From assembly GCF_036636695.1 (NCBI RefSeq), contig NZ_JAVWNW010000004.1: 64,000 bases of DNA. One strand, 5' to 3'. Below are positions 34,425 to 42,804 of this stretch, one piece after another. Position 1 is the stretch's first letter, and each line of letters begins with the position of its first letter. Below the pieces are notes generated by a model. That model worked only from the letters and a program-made list of their open reading frames with translations, had not been told where the DNA came from and did no database searches. Origin of the DNA: Anaerorhabdus sp036636695 (lineage in GTDB: Bacteria; Bacillota_I; Bacilli_A; Erysipelotrichales; Erysipelotrichaceae). The position numbers were made by a program, and so were the translations under genes.

Positions 34425-35858
34425 TTATAGATTTTCTAGATATTTACACAAGAATGAATAAGTTCGATCGAATGATTTTAAATCTAATTTTTCATCTGGT
34501 GTGTGTACATCATAAATATTTGGACCGATAGCAACGATATCCATATCTGGACATTTCTCTTTGAAGATGCCACATTCCAATCCGCCATGTACTGCATACA
34601 TTTGGATTTCTTTGCCATCATGTGTTTCTTTATATACTTTAGCCATTAAATCTCTCATTGGACTATGTTCCATGTAATCCCAAGCTGGATACCAATTCTC
34701 AGTAGTTGCGGAAAAGCCAAATACCTTCGCGAGTGTTTGAATTTCGTCAGCAAGATCTTGAACATAAGAATCAAGAGCTCCACGAACAGATAATCCAAAT
34801 TCAAATGTTTCATCTTGAAGGTCAATAATACCGATATTTTCTGAAGAAGTAGTTAAGCCATTTAAATGGTCAGACTTATGACGTAATCCAGTTGGAACAA
34901 GATATAAGAAATCAATGATTTTTTTAGAAACGTCTTTATCTAATACCTTGTTGATATTACAAGGTTCAATTGTGATGGTAAGTCCTTCATCAGTAAATTC
35001 TAATTCTTTCTTGATTTGAATAGCAGTTTTATTAATAATGTCTAATACTTCTGATTCAGGTAATGAAGAAGTGAAAGTTGCATCTGCTTCACGTGGGATC
35101 GCATTGATTTTTAGTCCGCCTTTTAAACTTTCAAGTTGAACATCACCTTTTAAAATACATTGGTGAAGCAAACGAGCAATTATCTTATTAGAATTTCCAC
35201 GTTCTTTATGAATTTCTCCACCAGAATGACCTCCTAGCAATCCTTTAATTGATAGTGCGTATCCCTTTGCTGGTGCATGTATGTAAGTGATTGGGTGATG
35301 AATAACAATATCCATACCACCTGCACTTCCTGTAGTAGAAGCATCTTCTTCTTCACCATCAATATTAATCATGCGCTTAGCATTAATCAAAGACATGTCT
35401 AAGTTGAAAGCACCTTCCATAGTGGCTTCTTCATTAACTGTAAATAATCCGATTAAGTGTGGATGTTTAAGTGATGGATCAGTTAATACCGATAATATAT
35501 AGGCAACACCTGCGCCATCATCAGCACCAAGAGTAGTGCCATGAGCTTTAAGGAATCCATCCTCGATATACAAATCGAGAGGATCTTTTGAAAAATCATG
35601 ATTACTACTACTATTTTTCTCGTTAACCATATCAATGTGAGCTTGCAAAACAACAGCTGGATGATCTTCGTATCCTAAACTTGCATTCTTATATATGATA
35701 ACGTTGTTGGATTCATCTTGTACAACTTTTAAGTTGTGATCATGAGCTACTTGTACTAGATAATCACTGATTTGTTTTTCTTCTGCTGAACCATGAGGAA
35801 TTTTTGTAATCTCCTCAAAATATTTTTGATAACCTTTGGATGCATCTAATATTGTCAT
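34425..35858 (-). CDS. pepD: Aminoacyl-histidine dipeptidase (M20 family)
   Basis: 477 residues, a cytosolic zinc dipeptidase of the PepD/Xaa-His branch. Metal ligands are visible as His74 and bridging Asp114 (VVLQAHIDM, GADDGAGVAY) and the catalytic Glu143-Glu144 in TVNEEATMEGA; the late HGGLECGIF loop is typical. It cleaves X-His and other dipeptides, fitting a peptide-fermenting lifestyle. AAAGGAG precedes ATG. Monocistronic, though a tiny membrane protein gene lies just upstream on the same strand (22 bases apart). Confidence 0.93.
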   Translation of the reverse strand: MTILDASKGYQKYFEEITKIPHGSAEEKQISDYLVQVAHDHNLKVVQDESNNVIIYKNASLGYEDHPAVVLQAHIDMVNEKNSSSNHDFSKDPLDLYIEDGFLKAHGTTLGADDGAGVAYILSVLTDPSLKHPHLIGLFTVNEEATMEGAFNLDMSLINAKRMINIDGEEEDASTTGSAGGMDIVIHHPITYIHAPAKGYALSIKGLLGGHSGGEIHKERGNSNKIIARLLHQCILKGDVQLESLKGGLKINAIPREADATFTSSLPESEVLDIINKTAIQIKKELEFTDEGLTITIEPCNINKVLDKDVSKKIIDFLYLVPTGLRHKSDHLNGLTTSSENIGIIDLQDETFEFGLSVRGALDSYVQDLADEIQTLAKVFGFSATTENWYPAWDYMEHSPMRDLMAKVYKETHDGKEIQMYAVHGGLECGIFKEKCPDMDIVAIGPNIYDVHTPDEKLDLKSFDRTYSFLCKYLENL

Positions 35859-35879
35859 AATATTCTCCTTTCGATGCGA

Positions 35880-36023
35880 TTATTTAGTTTTGTCTTTTAA
35901 TATTTCTAATTTCTTCTTTTGATATTTACTTCTTTGAACTAAAAAAAGAATTGGAAATACAACGGATGCAATAGCGATTATAACTAAAGCTCCCATTATA
36001 ATTGATTGGAATACAACATTCAT
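35880..36023 (-). CDS. Small single-helix membrane protein
   Basis: 47 residues reading MNVVFQSIIMGALVIIAIAS at the start and ending in a Lys-rich tail (QRSKYQKKKLEILKDKTK). One hydrophobic helix spans about 6-29 with a basic C terminus, so an N-out, C-in membrane peptide is expected. An AAGG-type site (GAAGGTC) stands before ATG. It lies 21 bases upstream of pepD on the same strand and may share its transcript. No family recognised. Confidence 0.55.
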   Translation of the reverse strand: MNVVFQSIIMGALVIIAIASVVFPILFLVQRSKYQKKKLEILKDKTK

Positions 36024-36122
36024 AAAAGACCTTCTTTCTACTATCATTATAGATTATTTTATACCCTCTTACAAATGATTAGAACTAGAGTTATAATAGT
36101 TTAGTGAAACTTGGAGGAGAGT

Positions 36123-36680
36123 ATGAAATTACTGTTTGAATTGTATTGTGCATGGTTTAAAATTGGACTATTCACATTTGGTGGTGGCTATGCAATGTTG
36201 CCATTTATAGAAAAAGAAATCATTGAGAAACATCACTGGGCAACTGAAGACGAAGTGTTGGATTACTTTGCGATTGGGCAATGTACACCAGGGGTAATTG
36301 CAGTCAATACAGCGACATTCATCGGTTATTTTCAAAAGGGGATTATTGGAGGAATTGTTGCGACATTAGGTGTTGTATCACCATCAATCATAATTATTGG
36401 AATTATCGCAACGGTATTACCTACATTTCAAGATATTCCAGTTGTTCAACATGCATTGAATGGTATTAGTCTAGGTGTTTGTGTTTTGATGACTGCATCG
36501 ATTTTAAAATTATGGAAAAGCAGTGTAAAAGATGGATTTGGATATTTTGTTTTTATAGTATCTTTAGTTATTGCGTTGATATTTAAAACAGCTACAATTT
36601 GGATTATTGTATTTTCCGCAATTGGAGGAATCATTTATACAAATCTTAAAAAAATTGAGGAGGATACTGAAGAATGTTAA
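36123..36680 (+). CDS. Chromate transporter half-protein, subunit 1
   Basis: 185 residues, one CHR domain with about five or six membrane helices: FKIGLFTFGGGYAMLPFIEKEI and the IGQCTPGVIAVNTATFIGY motif. It is half the size of classical ChrA and lies beside a second half, the short-chain CHR pair that works as a heterodimer. Despite the family name, the natural substrate in such bacteria is often unknown. ATG at 36123 follows GGAGGAGAG. It overlaps the second subunit by seven bases. Confidence 0.88.
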   Translation: MKLLFELYCAWFKIGLFTFGGGYAMLPFIEKEIIEKHHWATEDEVLDYFAIGQCTPGVIAVNTATFIGYFQKGIIGGIVATLGVVSPSIIIIGIIATVLPTFQDIPVVQHALNGISLGVCVLMTASILKLWKSSVKDGFGYFVFIVSLVIALIFKTATIWIIVFSAIGGIIYTNLKKIEEDTEEC

Positions 36681-37225
36681 TTATTCAATTGATTCTCGAA
36701 TTTTTCAAAGCTGGTTTATTTGCGATTGGTGGGGGTTTGGCAACGATTCCTTTCTTGTACGAGATGTCATATAAATATGGTTGGTTTTCAATTGATACAT
36801 TAACTACAATGATTGCGATATCAGAATCTACACCAGGGCCGATGGGTGTAAATATGGCGACTTATGTAGGAACAAATCTAATGGGTATTGGTGGTGGAAT
36901 CATCACAACGCTTAGTTTAGTTGCTCCTAGTATCATTGTTATTTGTATTATCGCAAAAATGTTAACAAAATTTAGAGAAAACAAATTAATTCAATCTGTG
37001 TTTTGCGGATTAAGACCTGCAGTTGTTGCATTGATTATGGCAGCTTGTTCAGGAATATTTATTAGTGCATTATTTGTGAATGGTTTTACTTTATCACTAA
37101 AGGGAATTAATTGGATTCATGTTGTTATTTTTGCAGGTTTATTACTTGTGTATTTTTGGAAGAAACCACATCCTATTCTTGTCATTGTAGCTACTGGTGT
37201 ATTGGGTGTCTTATTAAATTTATAA
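36674..37225 (+). CDS. Chromate transporter half-protein, subunit 2
   Basis: 183 residues, the second CHR half: FKAGLFAIGGGLATIPFLYEM and ISESTPGPMGVNMATYVGT, then three or four helices. It is probably inserted in the opposite membrane orientation to its partner. GAGGA inside the first gene drives translation. A terminator follows four bases after the stop and is shared with the convergent CarD gene. Confidence 0.88.
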   Translation: MLIIQLILEFFKAGLFAIGGGLATIPFLYEMSYKYGWFSIDTLTTMIAISESTPGPMGVNMATYVGTNLMGIGGGIITTLSLVAPSIIVICIIAKMLTKFRENKLIQSVFCGLRPAVVALIMAACSGIFISALFVNGFTLSLKGINWIHVVIFAGLLLVYFWKKPHPILVIVATGVLGVLLNL

Positions 37226-37227
37226 AA

Positions 37228-37251
37228 AAAAGAGGATTAGTTCCTCTTTTT
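37228..37251. terminator. Bidirectional terminator between chrA pair and carD
   Basis: Nine-base stem 37228-37236 / 37242-37250 with a five-base loop; T-runs on both strands. It covers the end of the CarD gene. Confidence 0.85.
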
Positions 37252-37731
37252 CCATTGTTCAGTCATATATTGTTTTGTGTCATCAAAGCTTAAATTTAAT
37301 AATGCTCCGATTTGATGGTAAAGTATTTTTTCAGCTTCATGAAAGTAGTTATCATCCACGCTACTTATTTTGAGATTGTCATCTCGGCGTTTTTTATTTT
37401 TTCCATAAGTTGTTTTAATGATGCAAACTAAGTCTTCAAGTTTATTAGAATTCAATAACTGAATGTATTCTTTCTTTATTGTGATATCCTTCGTTGTGAG
37501 TACTTCGATACTAGGATAAGCACAGATAAGATGATCTAATTCTTCCATAGAGATTAAATCACGTAAGTTACCTGCACGATTTGCAACTGGGACTTCAATG
37601 ACAGTTTCGGTACCATCACTGTAAACGGGGCGTAAAAGATATACTTTTTCATGTGATAATTGATTCACCTTGATTTTAAGCACCTTACAGACATCTTTTT
37701 TATATAAAACTATGTCATCCACTTTGTACAT
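37237..37731 (-). CDS. CarD-family transcriptional regulator
   Basis: 164 residues. The N-terminal ~60 residues form the RNA-polymerase-interacting (TRCF-RID-like) domain (YKVDDIVLYKKDVCKVLKI, LLRPVYSDGTETVIEVPV), and the rest is helical (RRDDNLKISSVDDNYFHEAEKILYHQIGALLNLS is the usual CarD tail). It binds the polymerase beta subunit and stabilises open promoter complexes. A GGAGG site precedes ATG. Monocistronic. Confidence 0.87.
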   Translation of the reverse strand: MYKVDDIVLYKKDVCKVLKIKVNQLSHEKVYLLRPVYSDGTETVIEVPVANRAGNLRDLISMEELDHLICAYPSIEVLTTKDITIKKEYIQLLNSNKLEDLVCIIKTTYGKNKKRRDDNLKISSVDDNYFHEAEKILYHQIGALLNLSFDDTKQYMTEQWKKRN

Positions 37732-38059
37732 TATGGCCTCCTAACTAAACTAAAAGCAACGTATTAAACTCTAGAGTTACTAGTTGTTAACTCTATTTTA
37801 CCACAAAAATGGGTGTTTTTCTGTGTGAAGCCTTTAAAAAGTACTTATGGGTAGTAAAAAGGATCGATATATACTTGAAAAAGATGAGAAATAAACATGT
37901 ATTAGAATGGTAATATGAGGTGATGGTTCAAACTCGAATTAGACGTTTGCAAGATAAATTGCTACTAAATTCAACTGCTGTTCACCCTTATATCACGTTT
38001 CCTTCAAATAAATTTGTTTTAATAAGACTACTTCAATGAAGTAGAAAAGAGGCAAGAAA
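37732..38059. other. Intergenic region, 328 bases
   Basis: No gene is convincing here. It holds a 38-codon frame at 37923-38039 (MVQTRIRRLQDKLLLNST and so on) with a GAGGTG site just before its ATG, which could be a leader peptide or chance, and a perfect inverted repeat CTACTTC-AAT-GAAGTAG at 38028-38044 close to the next gene. A TTGAAA near 37880 followed by TATTAG is a poor promoter guess because the spacing is 19. Confidence 0.4.
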
Positions 38060-38587
38060 TTGAAATTTAAGAAGGTATTAATAAGTATTGGATCTTTGGC
38101 AATTGTATCAGGGTTGCTTATGGGATGTTCAAGTACTCCACTAGAAAAAGAGGAAGTGAATGATTCTAATATTAGTGAAAAGGGTAATGAAGAAAGTAGA
38201 AATGATAGAGAAAAAGAAGATGAAGTAACAATTAGAATTGATGCGATTGAGGGTAATCAAATTACGGCAACAATCGTAGAGATGAAGAAACCGGAAAATA
38301 TAGCAGAAACAACACCAAGTGAAAAACCGGATAAGGAAAATGATGAGGAAATGATTCAACCTCAAATCGAATATAATATTACTGAAGAAACAATTACATT
38401 TACGATAAATGATGAAACAGAGTTTAAATCATTTGGTAAAGATGAAGAAAGTGAATCAAAAACAATCGAAGACTTAAATGTTGGAGATTTTATATCGGTT
38501 GATATTGATGAAAATAATATTGCTACAGAAGTATATTTTGCACCAATGAATCAATTTGAGAAGACACAACAAAATGATAAGAAATAA
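38060..38587 (+). CDS. Acidic lipoprotein of unknown function
   Basis: 175 residues starting at TTG, with GAGG eight bases upstream. The signal peptide ends in the lipobox LLMGC with Cys23, then a long Glu/Asp/Lys/Asn-rich stretch and a small domain with a beta-rich pattern (VTIRIDAIEGNQITATIVEM, then IEDLNVGDFISVDIDENNIATEVYF). That second part resembles the short repeats of extracellular lipoproteins that carry a K-x-T-x-V-x-x-x-D-x-I pattern; no name can be given. The gene ends at a terminator shared with the convergent amidohydrolase. Confidence 0.72.
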   Translation: MKFKKVLISIGSLAIVSGLLMGCSSTPLEKEEVNDSNISEKGNEESRNDREKEDEVTIRIDAIEGNQITATIVEMKKPENIAETTPSEKPDKENDEEMIQPQIEYNITEETITFTINDETEFKSFGKDEESESKTIEDLNVGDFISVDIDENNIATEVYFAPMNQFEKTQQNDKK

Positions 38588-38589
38588 AA

Positions 38590-38624
38590 AAATAACCATG
38601 TGCTATCTTAGCCATGGTTATTTT
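38590..38624. terminator. Bidirectional terminator
   Basis: Perfect stem AAATAACCATG (38590-38600) with CATGGTTATTT (38613-38623), twelve-base loop. The amidohydrolase stop codon (38618-38620) lies inside the hairpin. Confidence 0.85.
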
Positions 38625-40123
38625 CTCTTGTAACATTGTTTTCCACTCATATAGGTTTCTAATACTTGTGTATTTTGAAGTGTTGTCTGATCAGTAAGGA
38701 TATCACGGTCAAGTACAATAAAATCTGCGAGATAGCCTTTTTTTATTTGACCGAGTGATTCTACACCTAAAACTTTACTCGCTTCCCTTGTATAAAGATC
38801 AATGGCAGTAGTAATTGGTATACACTCTTCAAAACCAGTATCATAACCACTATAACTTTGTCTTTGACATGCAGATTTCATTGCAACGAAAGGATTGACA
38901 GGATCAGCCCAAGATGTTGCAGGAGCATCACTTGAAAAAGCTAGTTGAATCTTATTTTCTAATATTTTCTTATAGGGATAACAATAATCTTTAAATGAAG
39001 ACCCAAGATTTTTTAAATAACTCTCGATTTCGGCAAAAACGAAAATCGGTTGTGATACAACTGCAATATTTTTCTTTTTTGTTTCTTCGAGCAGATGGTC
39101 TTTAACAATTGCATAGTGTTCAATACGGAGTGAAGGCATATCTTCTAACCAATCATCGGCTTTTAAACGAATTACTTTTTCAATGGCTTTGTCACCCATA
39201 GCATGCACGATAAGTTGTATACTGTGTCTCTTTGCAATGTTTTGAGCATCAATAAATTCTTCATCAGTAATTGTTGTATTACCGTAATTGTCAGTATTTA
39301 GATAAGGTGTGGAGCACCATGCTGTTTGTCCAGATACACTGCCATCAGATAAAATTTTAACGCCTTGAATGCGAATGCGAGAATTTCTTGGTGATGGTAA
39401 ATGTGTAGTGTTTTTAATTTGGTGATAATCATAAGCGAAGGCTAAGCGTTGGCCCAATGAAGTTCGCATAGCTTCATCATAAAATCGAAGGGTATCAGGA
39501 GTTCCCAACATTTCAGAAATTGTTGTTATTCCTTTTGAGAATAGATCATTACTTAACTTAGCGATATTATGAGTTAATTCATCTTTTGAATATGGGGGAA
39601 TACGATTAAATGTATCAAATTTTTCCTTTTCTTTTAATATTCCATTATGATTAGCTGGATTGATATTTAAAGCAAGTAAAGCAGAAGTATTACATACACA
39701 GATATGATTGCATGTTCTTTCGATAATCACAGGACAATCAAAGCAGGCTTTATCTAAATCTTCTTTTGTACAAATGCGGTTCTCTTTCATTTTACCTTCA
39801 TCAAAACCCCAACCAAGAATCCATTTACCATTTCCACGGGTAGCACGAATATGTTTAACACCTTGTTTGAGATCTTCGATGGAGTTTATTTTTGGCGGAA
39901 CACATGCAAGTTTATTTATATTTTCGGCAATCCAAATGGGATGCATATGAATGTCAAGGAGTGCGGGTATTATTAATTTATTCTCCGCATCGAGTAGAGT
40001 ATCACCATTTAAATTCTCTGTGGATACTTCAGTAAAGTATCCGTCTTCAAAAGATATACTCTTGGCATAAGGCATATCAGGATTTGCAGTATAGATTTTT
40101 GCATTTATAATTGTCGTTTTCAT
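38618..40123 (-). CDS. YtcJ-like amidohydrolase
   Basis: 501 residues of the amidohydrolase-3 group. The HxH metal motif is His59-x-His61 in LLDIHMHPIW, with a later AFSSDAPATSW supplying the Asp and IEHYAIVKDHLL a His. No signal peptide. Members hydrolyse amides or formamides of varied kind. The start at 40123 is chosen because it opens with the usual metal-dependent-hydrolase strand MKTTIINAKIYT; neither it nor the ATG at 40150 has a clear ribosome site. Monocistronic. Confidence 0.85.
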   Translation of the reverse strand: MKTTIINAKIYTANPDMPYAKSISFEDGYFTEVSTENLNGDTLLDAENKLIIPALLDIHMHPIWIAENINKLACVPPKINSIEDLKQGVKHIRATRGNGKWILGWGFDEGKMKENRICTKEDLDKACFDCPVIIERTCNHICVCNTSALLALNINPANHNGILKEKEKFDTFNRIPPYSKDELTHNIAKLSNDLFSKGITTISEMLGTPDTLRFYDEAMRTSLGQRLAFAYDYHQIKNTTHLPSPRNSRIRIQGVKILSDGSVSGQTAWCSTPYLNTDNYGNTTITDEEFIDAQNIAKRHSIQLIVHAMGDKAIEKVIRLKADDWLEDMPSLRIEHYAIVKDHLLEETKKKNIAVVSQPIFVFAEIESYLKNLGSSFKDYCYPYKKILENKIQLAFSSDAPATSWADPVNPFVAMKSACQRQSYSGYDTGFEECIPITTAIDLYTREASKVLGVESLGQIKKGYLADFIVLDRDILTDQTTLQNTQVLETYMSGKQCYKRK

Positions 40124-40205
40124 AGTACTATTGTAGCACTTTAGTAGCATTTTGTTTAATTGAATTGTTAGATAATGTTTGTTATGATGGTAAAGGAGAG
40201 ATGAT

Positions 40206-41483
40206 ATGGAACAATTTGATGCGTATTATACAATATTAAATGAAGAGTTAGTAACTGCAACAGGATGTACAGAGCCAATAGCATTAGCTTTTGTAAGTGC
40301 AATGGCACGTAAAGTTTTAGAAAAAGATCCAACTAAGATTATAGCTTATTGCAGCGCCAATGTAGTAAAAAATGTTAAGAGTGTAACTATTCCAAATACA
40401 AATAATAATCGTGGAATAATGACAGCAGTAAATGCTGGTTGGATTGCTGGGGATGCAGATAAAGAATTAGAAGTAATTTCTATTGTTTCTGATGAACAAA
40501 AACAGCGGATTGAAGAGATATCAAAAACTAATTTAGTGGAAGTTGTTTGTCTTAAAGATGAACCAAACCTTTCAATACGCATTCAAATGTTTAGTGATGA
40601 GGATGAAGTAAATGTAACTCTTTATCATACTCATACAAATATTACAAAAGTTGAAAAGAACAAGGAAATCCTTTATGAGAAGTCATGTGATTTGGATAAT
40701 TTTAATGCATCTTTAACTGATCGCAGTGTTCTGAATCTTAAAGGAATTCAAGAATTTGCTACAAATTGTAAATTAGAACGGATTTCAGACTTGCTTGAAA
40801 AACAAATCGAAATCAATATGGCAATTGCAAATGAGGGAATAAAGAATGGTTATGGTGCTTGTGTAGGCAAGACAATATTAGAAAATATTCCTGGTAATTA
40901 TTCATCATGTATTGCGATGACAGCAGCGGCAAGTGATGCTCGAATGAGTGGGTGTCAATTACCTGTCATGACAAATTCAGGTAGTGGTAATCAGGGAATC
41001 ACAACTTCAGTCCCAGTAATTGTATATGCGCAAGAACATAATATTGACCATGAAAAATTATTGCGTGCTTTGGTTCTTGCGAATTTATGTACAATTCATT
41101 TTAAAACGGGTATTGGAAGACTTTCTGCATATTGTGGTGTCGTTTGTGCGGCAGTTGCAAGTTTTGCTGGAATTGCATATATCAATGATGAATCACTTTG
41201 TGTTATTGAAGATTTAATTACGAATGGACTAGCTACTGCTAGTGGAATGATTTGTGATGGTGCTAAAGAATCATGTGCAAGTAAGATATCTACGGCATTA
41301 TTCTCAGCAATGTTAGGATATGAAATGGCTAGAAGCAAGCGTGTATTTAAAGATGAATGCGGAATAGTTCAAGACTGTGTGGAACATACGATTAAGGTAG
41401 TTGGAACATTAGGTCATGAAGGAATGCGCCAAACTGATAATATGATTTTAGATATAATGACAAAAAATAAGATAGCTGATTAG
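40206..41483 (+). CDS. cyuA: L-cysteine desulfidase (CyuA/YhaM family)
   Basis: 425 residues. The opening TATGCTEPIALAFVSAMARK and the Cys motifs YCGVVCAAVASFAG and CDGAKESCASK match the iron-sulfur cysteine desulfidase family, which splits L-cysteine into pyruvate, ammonia and sulfide; Cys21 and the later three Cys are the likely [4Fe-4S] ligands. The oxygen-sensitive cluster fits an anaerobe. AAGGAGAG precedes ATG. Monocistronic, followed by a strong terminator. It could also act on related amino acids. Confidence 0.85.
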   Translation: MEQFDAYYTILNEELVTATGCTEPIALAFVSAMARKVLEKDPTKIIAYCSANVVKNVKSVTIPNTNNNRGIMTAVNAGWIAGDADKELEVISIVSDEQKQRIEEISKTNLVEVVCLKDEPNLSIRIQMFSDEDEVNVTLYHTHTNITKVEKNKEILYEKSCDLDNFNASLTDRSVLNLKGIQEFATNCKLERISDLLEKQIEINMAIANEGIKNGYGACVGKTILENIPGNYSSCIAMTAAASDARMSGCQLPVMTNSGSGNQGITTSVPVIVYAQEHNIDHEKLLRALVLANLCTIHFKTGIGRLSAYCGVVCAAVASFAGIAYINDESLCVIEDLITNGLATASGMICDGAKESCASKISTALFSAMLGYEMARSKRVFKDECGIVQDCVEHTIKVVGTLGHEGMRQTDNMILDIMTKNKIAD

Positions 41484-41494
41484 CTATCTTTTTT
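41469..41494 (+). terminator. Intrinsic terminator after cyuA
   Basis: Nine-base stem AAGATAGCT (41469-41477) with 41482-41490, GATT loop, T run; the stop codon is inside the hairpin. Confidence 0.9.
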
Positions 41495-41927
41495 ATTCAA
41501 GTGATATTAGTTTTACTTTTTTGACACCTTTTATAGTTTTTAAAGTTTCGATAATCTCATCAATGGATAATACAATATCAGAGATATCCACTTGAATCGA
41601 CAAGGTTGCGATGTTATTCAACGGTATCGATTGATGGATAGCAAGAATATTACAAGAATTTTCACTTAGCTTATTTAACACATTAGACAATACACCTTGT
41701 TTATGCGATAAGAGAAAATGAATTTCAGCTTTTCTACCAAGGGGATTGTTATTAAGACTAAAGATATGATCTTTATACTTATAAAAAGTACTTCTTGAGA
41801 TTCCAACTTGAGTACAAGCCTCTTTGATTCCAAGATTTTGATTGGTATCTAGTAAAGTGCGTACCTCTAAAATTTTTTCAAAATAGTCAGGTAGTACTTT
41901 TGCGTTTACAATTAAAAATTTTTCCAT
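41493..41927 (-). CDS. thrR: HTH-ACT regulator (ThrR / PheB family)
   Basis: 144 residues. The first ~55 residues hold a helix-turn-helix (GIKEACTQVGISRSTFYKYKDHIF), and the rest is an ACT amino-acid-binding domain (AEIHFLLSHKQGVLSNVLNKLSENSCNILAIHQSI). This is the UPF0735/PheB family; as I recall, the Bacillus subtilis member was shown to control threonine biosynthesis and was renamed ThrR. Here it is the last gene of the thrC-thrB operon with only one base after thrB, a direct contextual match. The probable operator is the palindrome at 44310-44321. Confidence 0.82.
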   Translation of the reverse strand: MEKFLIVNAKVLPDYFEKILEVRTLLDTNQNLGIKEACTQVGISRSTFYKYKDHIFSLNNNPLGRKAEIHFLLSHKQGVLSNVLNKLSENSCNILAIHQSIPLNNIATLSIQVDISDIVLSIDEIIETLKTIKGVKKVKLISLE

Positions 41928-41928
41928 A

Positions 41929-42804
41929 TTAATTTTCCTCGATTACACCATTGTTATTCACAGACAACTCAATTGCTTTTATCTCTTGTTGAAGAGATTT
42001 TAATGATAATTGAATCGCCTCCATTGGAATTTCATTGGTGAATATTGCTAGACATGTCGGACCAGCACCACTTATTGTGAATCCTACAGCGCCAAATCGC
42101 AACATAATTCTTTCGATTTCATCATATTCACGGATGAGTTTTCTTCTGTATTGCGTATGTAGATTGTCATGGATACCAGCACTAATCAATCGTTTACTAC
42201 CAATTTTTATACCTTCTAGAAGTAATAAAGTATTCACGTTATTATCAATAGATTCGCTACGAAGAATAGATTCAGGTAACACAGCTCGTGCTTCTTTTGT
42301 GGATAACTCGTAATTAGGTATAAGTGCTAAAAATTTAACACTTGGATGAAGTGGATAGTTCACATAAAATAGTTCATCATTCATGAGCTTACTTCCACAA
42401 AGTCCACCAAGAATACAAGGGACAACATTATCAGGATGACCTTCAATGGCAGTTGCGAATTTACATAATTCGTATTTTGTAAAAGGATGATTTAAAATAC
42501 TGTTTGCAATGGATATACCGGCAACAATACAACTTGAACTTGAACCAAGTCCGCGGGTTGTAGGAATAGCACAATTTGCAATTATTTTGATAGGAACAGG
42601 TTCTTTATTTAAAAAATTAAAGAGGAACATATAACTTTTTAATACTAAATTATCATCATTATTAAATTCTTCTTCAAATCCAATTAATTGAAAATGATCT
42701 GATTTCTCAAAGCTAAATTCATTTGCGATGTCAAAACATAAACCTAAAACATCAAATCCTGGTCCTAAATTAGCACTAGTTGCGTATGCTTTAATTTTAT
42801 TCAT
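41929..42804 (-). CDS. thrB: Homoserine kinase
   Basis: 291 residues, a GHMP kinase phosphorylating homoserine with ATP. The substrate end ATSANLGPGFDVLGLCFD and the ATP loop PTTRGLGSSSSCIVAG are the family's two main motifs, with GFTISGAGPTCLAIF near the end. The start at 42804 has GGAG upstream and overlaps thrC by eight bases. Second gene of the threonine operon. Confidence 0.93.
   Translation of the reverse strand: MNKIKAYATSANLGPGFDVLGLCFDIANEFSFEKSDHFQLIGFEEEFNNDDNLVLKSYMFLFNFLNKEPVPIKIIANCAIPTTRGLGSSSSCIVAGISIANSILNHPFTKYELCKFATAIEGHPDNVVPCILGGLCGSKLMNDELFYVNYPLHPSVKFLALIPNYELSTKEARAVLPESILRSESIDNNVNTLLLLEGIKIGSKRLISAGIHDNLHTQYRRKLIREYDEIERIMLRFGAVGFTISGAGPTCLAIFTNEIPMEAIQLSLKSLQQEIKAIELSVNNNGVIEEN

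Noticed and set aside
37921..37990. tRNA-like GGTTCAAACTC stretch
   Set aside because: Only a T-loop-like piece; no acceptor, D or anticodon arms can be formed around it.
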